From the NCBI GenBank assembly GCA_958298945.1, contig OY282608.1, positions 22,669,933 through 22,733,932 on the forward strand: a stretch of 64,000 nucleotides of DNA, in the 5' to 3' direction. A program made the translations under genes and the position numbers. The DNA comes from Atherix ibis. Taxonomy: Eukaryota; Arthropoda; Insecta; Diptera; Athericidae. Below are positions 57,901 to 64,000 of the stretch, in pieces (position 1 is the stretch's first letter; each line of letters starts with the position of its first letter). The notes under the pieces were generated by a model. It saw nothing but the letters and a program-made list of their open reading frames with translations. It was not told the DNA's origin and made no database searches.

Positions 57901-59492
57901 AACCAACAAACCAACAAACCAACAAACCAACAAACCAACAAGCACACAAGCCAACAAACCAACAAACCAACAAACCAACAAGCCAACAAACCAACAAACC
58001 AACAAACCAAGTAACCAAAAAGCCAACAAACTAACAAACCAACAAGCCAACAAACCAACAAGCCAACAAGCCAACAAACCAACAAACGAACAACGCAACA
58101 AACCAAAAAACCAACAAACCAAAAAACCAACAAACCAACAAACCATCAAAAGAACAAAGCAACAAGCCAACAAGCCAACAAGCCAACAAACCAACAAACC
58201 AACAAACCAACAAGCCAACAAACCAACAAACCAACAAGCCAACAAACCAACAAACCAACAAACCAACAAACCAACAAGCCAACAAGCCAACAAACCAACA
58301 AACCAACAAGCCAACAAACCAACAAACCAACAAGCCAACAAACCAACAAACCAACAAACCAACATGCCAACAAACCAACAAAATAAGTAACCAACAAGCC
58401 AACAAACCAAAAAACCAACAAGCCAACAAGCCAACAAACCAACAAACCAACAAACCAACAAGCCAACAAACCAATAAACCAACAAACCAACAAACCAAGT
58501 AACCAAAAGGCCAACAAACTACCAAACCAACAAGCCAACAAGCCAACAAACCAACAAGCCAACAAACCAACAAACCAACAAAGCAACAAGCCACCAAGCC
58601 AACAAACAAACAAACCAACAACCCAAGTAACCAAAAGGCCAAGAAACTAACAAACCAACAAGCCAACAAGCCAACAAACCAACAAACCAACAAGCCAACA
58701 AACCAACAAACCAACAAACCAACAAACCAACAAACTAACAAACCAACAAACCAACATGCCAACAAACCAACAAACTAAGTAACCAACAAGCCAACAAACC
58801 AACAAACCAACAAACCAACATGCCAACAAACCAACAAACTAAGTAACCAAAAAGCCAACAAACCAACAAACCAATAAGCCAACAAGCCAACAAACCAACA
58901 AACCAACAAACCAACAAGCCAACAAACTAACAAGCCAACAAGCCAACAAACCAACAAACCAACAAACTAACAAGCCAATAAACCAACAAGCTAACAAGCC
59001 AACAAACCAACAAGCCAACAAACCAACAAACCAACAAACCCAAAAACCAACAAACCAACAAGCCAACAAGCCAACAAACCCACAAACTAACAAACCAACA
59101 AACGAACTAACATACAAACCAACAAGCCAACAAACCAACAAACCAACAAACCAACAAATCGACAAACCAACAAGCCAACAAGCCAACAAGCCAACAAACC
59201 AACAAACCAACAAGCCAACAACAAACAAACCAACAAGCCAACAAGCCAACAAACCAACAAACCAAGAAGCCAACAAGCCAACAAACCAACAAACCAACAA
59301 AGCAACAAACCAACAAACCAACAAACCAACAAACCAACAAACCAACAAGCCAACAAGCCAACAAACCAACAAACCAACAAGCCAACAAGCCAACAAGCCA
59401 ACAAACCAACAAACCAACAAAGCAACAAACCAACAAACCAACAAACCAACAAACCAACAAACCAACAAACCAACAAGCCAACAAGCCAACAA
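54904..59492. repeat. E/F super-repeat, copy 2, with an inner 1,880-base duplication
   Basis: Markers at 54904, 55367, 55655, 56622 and 57222 repeat the order of copy 1. Between 55655 and 56622 it is 184 bases longer than copy 1 (967 against 783). The last two markers then recur at 58502 and 59102, each exactly 1,880 bases (235 octamers) on. Confidence 0.85.
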
Positions 59493-62162
59493 ACAAATTA
59501 CACAACAAACCAACAAACAAATAAACCATCAAACCAACAAACCAATAAACCAACAAACCAACAAACCAACAAACAAAAAACCAACAAACCAACAAACCAA
59601 CAAGCCAACAAGCCAACAAACCAACAAGCCAACAAGCCAACAAGCCAACAAACCAACAAACCAACAAACCAACAAACCAACAAACCAACAAACTAACAAA
59701 CCAACAAACCAACAAGCCAACAAACCAACAAACAAAAAACCAACAAACCAAAAAACCAACAAACCAACAAACCAACAAACCAACAAACCAACAAACCAAC
59801 AAACCAACAAGCCAACAAACCAACAAACCAACAAACCAACAAGCCAACAAACCAACAAACAAATAAACCAACAAACCAACAAACCAACAAACCAACAAAC
59901 CAAAAAACCAACAAACCAACAAGCCAACAAGCCAACAAACCAACAAACTAACAAACCAACAAACGAACTAATCAACAAACCAACAAACTTAGCAACCAAC
60001 AAGCCAACAAACCAACAAACCAACAAGCCAACAAGCCAGCAAGCCAACAAACCAACAAACCAACAAGCCAACAAACCAATAAACCAACAAACTAACAAAC
60101 CAACAAACCAACAAACCAACAAACCAACAATCCAACAAGCCAACAAACCAACAAGCAAATAAACCAACAAACCAAAAAACCAACAAACCAACAAACCAAC
60201 AAACCAACAAACCAACAAACCAACAAACCAACAAACCAACAAACCAAGTAACCAACAAGCCAACAAACCAACAAACCAAAAACCGACACGCAAACAAACC
60301 AACAAACCAACAAGCCAACAAACCAACAAACCAACAAACCAACAAACCAACAAGCCAACAAGCCAACAAACCAACAAACCAACAAACCAACAAGCCAACA
60401 AACCAACAAGCCAACAAACCAACAAACCAACAAACCAACAAGCCAACAAACCAACAAACCAACACACCAAGTAACCAAAAAGCCAACAAACTAACAAACC
60501 AACAAGCCAACAAGCCAACAAGCCAACAAACCAACAAACCAACAAGCCAACAAGCCAACAAACCAACAAACCAACAAGCCAACGAACCAACAAACCAACA
60601 AACCAAAAAACCAACAAACCAAAAAACCAACAATCCAACAAACCAACAAACCAACAAACCAACAAACCAACAAGCACACAAGCCAACAAACCAACAAACC
60701 AACAAACCAACAAGCCAACAAACCAACAAACCAACAAACCAAGTAACCAAAAAGCCAACAAACTAACAAACCAACAAGCCAACAAACCAACAAGCCAACA
60801 AACCAACAAACCATCAAAAGAACAAAGCAACAAGCCAACAAGCCAACAAGCCAACAAACCAACAAACCAACAAACCAACAAGCCAACAAACCAACAAACC
60901 AACAAGCCAACAAACCAACAAACCAACAAACCAACAAACCAACAAGCCAACAAGCCAACAAACCAACAAACCAACAAGCCAACAAACCAACAAACCAAAA
61001 AGCCAACAAACCAACAAACCAACATGCCAACAAACCAACAAAATAAGTAACCAACAAGCCAACAAACCAAAAAACCAACAAGCCAACAAGCCAACAAACC
61101 AACAAACCAACAAACCAACAAGCCAACAAACCAATAAACCAACAAACCAACAAACCAAGTAACCAAAAGGCCAACAAACTACCAAACCAACAAGCCAACA
61201 AGCCAACAAACCAACAAGCCAACAAACCAACAAACCAACAAAGCAACAAGCCACCAAGCCAACAAACAAACAAACCAACAACCCAAGTAACCAAAAGGCC
61301 AAGAAACTAACAAACCAACAAGCCAACAAGCCAACAAACCAACAAACCAACAAGCCAACAAACCAACAAACCAACAAACCAACAAACCAACAAACCAACA
61401 AACCAACAAACCAACATGCCAACAAACCAACAAACTAAGTAACCAACAAGCCAACAAACCAACAAACCAACAAACCAACATGCCAACAAACCAACAAACT
61501 AAGTAACCAAAAAGCCAACAAACCAAGAAACCAATAAGCCAACAAGCCAACAAACCAACAAACCAACAAACCAACAAGCCAACAAACTAACAAGCCAACA
61601 AGCCAACAAACCAACAAACCAACAAACTAACAAGCCAATAAACCAACAAGCTAACAAGCCAACAAACCAACAAGCCAACAAACCAACAAACGAACAAACC
61701 CAAAAACCAACAAACCAACAAGCCAACAAGCCAACAAACCCACAAACTAACAAACCAACAAACGAGCTAACATACAAACCAACAAGCCAACAAACCAACA
61801 AACCAACAAACCAACAAATCGACAAACCAACAAGCCAACAAGCCAACAAGCCAACAAACCAACAAACCAACAAGCCAAAAAAACCAACAAACCAACAAGC
61901 CAACAAGCCAACAAACCAACAAACCAAGAAGCCAACATGCCAACAAACCAACAAACCAACAAAGCAACAAACCAACAAACCAACAAACCAACAAACCAAC
62001 AAACCAACAAGCCAACAAGCCAACAAACCAACAAACCAACAAGCCAACAAGCCAACAAGCCAACAAACCAACAAACCAACAAAGCAACAAACCAACAAAC
62101 CAACAAACCAACAAACCAACAAACCAACAAACCGACAAACCAACAAGCCAACAAGCCAACTA
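59493..62162. repeat. E/F super-repeat, copy 3, short version (2,670 bases)
   Basis: Same markers in the same order at 59493 (here acaaatta), 59963, 60275, 61162 and 61762 (here acgagcta). It contains no inner 1,880-base duplication. Confidence 0.85.
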
Positions 62163-64000
62163 ACAAATTACACAACAAACCAACAAACAAATAAACCATC
62201 AAACCAACAAACCAATAAACCAACAAACCAACAAACCAACAAACAAAAAACCAACAAACCAACAAACCAACAAGCCAACAAGCCAACAAACCAACAAGCC
62301 AACAAGCCAACAAGCCAACAAACCAACAAACCAACAAACCAACAAGCCAACAAACCAACAAACTAACAAACCAACAAACCAACAAGCCAACAAACCAACA
62401 AACAAATAAACCAACAAACCAAAAAACCAACAAACCAACAAACCAACAAACCAACAAACCAACAAACCAACAAACCAACAAGCCAACAAACCAACAAACC
62501 AACAAACCAACAAGCCAACAAACCAACAAACAAATAAACCAACAAACCAACAAACCAACAAACCAACAAACCAAAAAACCAACAAACCAATAAGCCAACA
62601 AGCCAACAAACCAACAAACTAACAAACCAACAAACGAACTAATCAACAAACCAACAAACTTAGTAACCAACAAGCCAACAAACCAACAAACCAACAAGCC
62701 AACAAGCCAACAAACCAACAAACCAACAAGCCAACAAACCAATAAACCAACAAACTAACAAACCAACAAACCAACAAACCAACAAACCAACAAACCAACA
62801 AGCCAACAAACCAACAAACAAATAAACCAACAAACCAAAAAACCAACAAACCAACAAACCAACAAACCAACAAACCAACAAACCAACAAACCAACAAACC
62901 AACAAACCAAGTAACCAACAAGCCAACAAACCAACAAACCAAAAACCGACACGCAAACAAACCAACAAACCAACAAGCCAACAAACCAACAAACCAACAA
63001 ACCAACAAACCAACAAGCCAACAAGCCAACAAACCAACAAACCAACAAACCAACAAGCCAACAAACCAACAAGCCAACAAACCAACAAACCAACAAACCA
63101 ACAAGCCAACAAACCAACAAACCAACACACCAAGTAACCAAAAAGCCAACAAACTAACAAACCAACAAGCCAACAAGCCAACAAGCCAACAAACCAACAA
63201 ACCAACAAGCCAACAAGCCAACAAACCAACAAACCAACAAGCCAACGAACCAACAAACCAACAAACCAAAAAACCAACAAACCAAAAAACCAACAAACCA
63301 AAAAACCAACAAACCAACAAACCAACAAACCAACAAACCAACAAACCAACAAGCACACAAGCCAACAAACCAACAAACCAACAAACCAACAAGCCAACAA
63401 ACCAACAAACCAACAAACCAAGTAACCAAAAAGCCAACAAACTAACAAACCAACAAGCCAACAAACCAACAAGCCAACAAGCCAACAAACCAACCAACGA
63501 ACAAAGCAACAAACCAAAAAACCAACAAACCAAAAAACCAACAAACCAACAAACCATCAAAAGAACAAAGCAACAAGCCAACAAGCCAACAAACCAACAA
63601 ACCAACAAGCCAACAAACCAACAAACCAGCAAGCCAACAAGCCAACAAACCAACAAACCAACAAACCAACAAGCCAACAAACCAACAAACCAACAAGCCA
63701 ACAAACCAACAAACCAACAAACCAACAAACCAACAAGCCAACAAGCCAACAAACCAACAAACCAACAAGCCAACAAACCAACAAACCAACAAGCCAACAA
63801 ACCAACAAACCAACAAACCAACATGCCAACAAACCAACAAAATAAGTAACCAACAAGCCAACAAACCAAAAAACCAACAAGCCAACAAGCCAACAAACCA
63901 ACAAACCAACAAACCAACAAGCCAACAAACCAAAAAACCAACAAACCAACAAACCAAGTAACCAAAAGGCCAACAAACTACCAAACCAACAAGCCAACAA
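62163..64000. repeat. E/F super-repeat, copy 4, cut by the window end
   Basis: Markers acaaatta 62163, acgaacta 62634, accaaaa-accgacac 62938 and the accaaaag cassette 63961. The array clearly continues beyond 64000. Confidence 0.87.

Larger units (their letters stand above)
1..64000. repeat. Giant tandem array of an 8-base satellite unit (accaacaa / gccaacaa)
   Basis: Every part of the window reads as head-to-tail octamers, accaacaa or gccaacaa on the + strand, about 8,000 units in all. Orientation never reverses. Unit composition is 37.5% GC (A-type) or 50% GC (G-type). The + strand is almost only A and C, and T occurs only in rare variant octamers. Common point variants are accaaaaa, acaaataa, accaagta, actaacaa, atcaacaa, agcaacaa, acgaacaa, accatcaa, accaataa and accaacat. 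The register is held for kilobases; a few dozen 7-, 9- or 10-base units shift it. No gene, RNA, mobile element or unique spacer interrupts it, so this entry covers every gene-free stretch. Established background: such arrays are typical of eukaryotic heterochromatin. Inference: a centromeric, subtelomeric or knob-like block; the host cannot be identified. Confidence 0.98.

Noticed and set aside
1..64000. CRISPR array
   Set aside because: There are no unique spacers. The repeat is contiguous with an 8-base period and no cas genes are present.
1..64000. Transposon, retroelement or viral insertion inside the satellite
   Set aside because: I read through the window without finding any stretch longer than about two octamers that departs from the repeat, and no terminal repeats or target-site duplications.
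1..64000. tRNA, rRNA or structured ncRNA genes
   Set aside because: The A/C-only strand cannot form base-paired stems and no known RNA motif is visible.
1..64000. Inverted arrays or a strand switch that could mark a centromere core or palindrome
   Set aside because: The + strand reads ccaacaa in every line; ttgttgg never appears on it.
1..64000. Naming the host organism from the repeat
   Set aside because: No taxon-specific gene or known satellite signature is present, and any name would be a guess.

Overview
The whole 64,000-base window is one uninterrupted tandem array of an 8-base unit, read on the + strand as accaacaa or its first-base variant gccaacaa (TTGTTGGT or TTGTTGGC on the - strand). 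That is roughly 8,000 head-to-tail units. I see no unique sequence, no inversion of the array, no transposon and no RNA gene, and no open reading frame that I would call a gene. The + strand is almost pure A and C with scattered G and very rare T. A satellite this long and pure suggests eukaryotic heterochromatin (pericentromeric, subtelomeric or a chromosomal knob) from a long-read assembly. The sequence carries no lineage-specific marker, so the species, and even the kingdom, cannot be named.

The array has three visible levels. Level 1 is the 8-base unit. Level 2 is the order of A-type and G-type units, together with rarer point variants that sit in fixed combinations or 'cassettes'. The most useful are an accaagta-accaaaaa cassette, an accaacat...actaagta cassette, an accaaaaa...accatcaa-acgaacaa cassette and the double variant acgaacta. 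Level 3 is higher-order duplication: segments of 120 bases to about 5 kb carrying the same series of variants recur, usually at spacings that are exact multiples of 8.

Layout: 1-2180, mixed variants with an exact 120-base tandem duplication at 461-700. 2181 to about 8090, four copies of a 1.4-kb block, the third expanded to 1.96 kb. About 8.1-18.1 kb, a mosaic without one dominant period. 18.1-29.3 kb, blocks repeated 5,440 and 5,031 bases apart, with a nested 200-base marker pair present four times. 29.3-33.5 kb, a 2,192-base tandem pair. 33.5-38.2 kb, a mosaic with a recurring 7-base unit. 38.2-41.7 kb, a 1,544-base pair. 42.6-46.3 kb, a 1,799-base pair. 47.1-50.8 kb, copies spaced 1,630 and 1,503. 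50.3-64.0 kb, a super-repeat of about 4.6 kb with shortened and internally duplicated versions, cut by the window end.

The array behaves as a single non-coding satellite. Both strands lack stop codons in the unmutated unit, so hundreds of long spurious reading frames appear: LVCWFVGL octapeptides on the - strand and TNKPTNQQ octapeptides on the + strand. I reject them as genes. The interest lies in the variant code, the nested duplications and the inherited phase slips, which record how the array grew.
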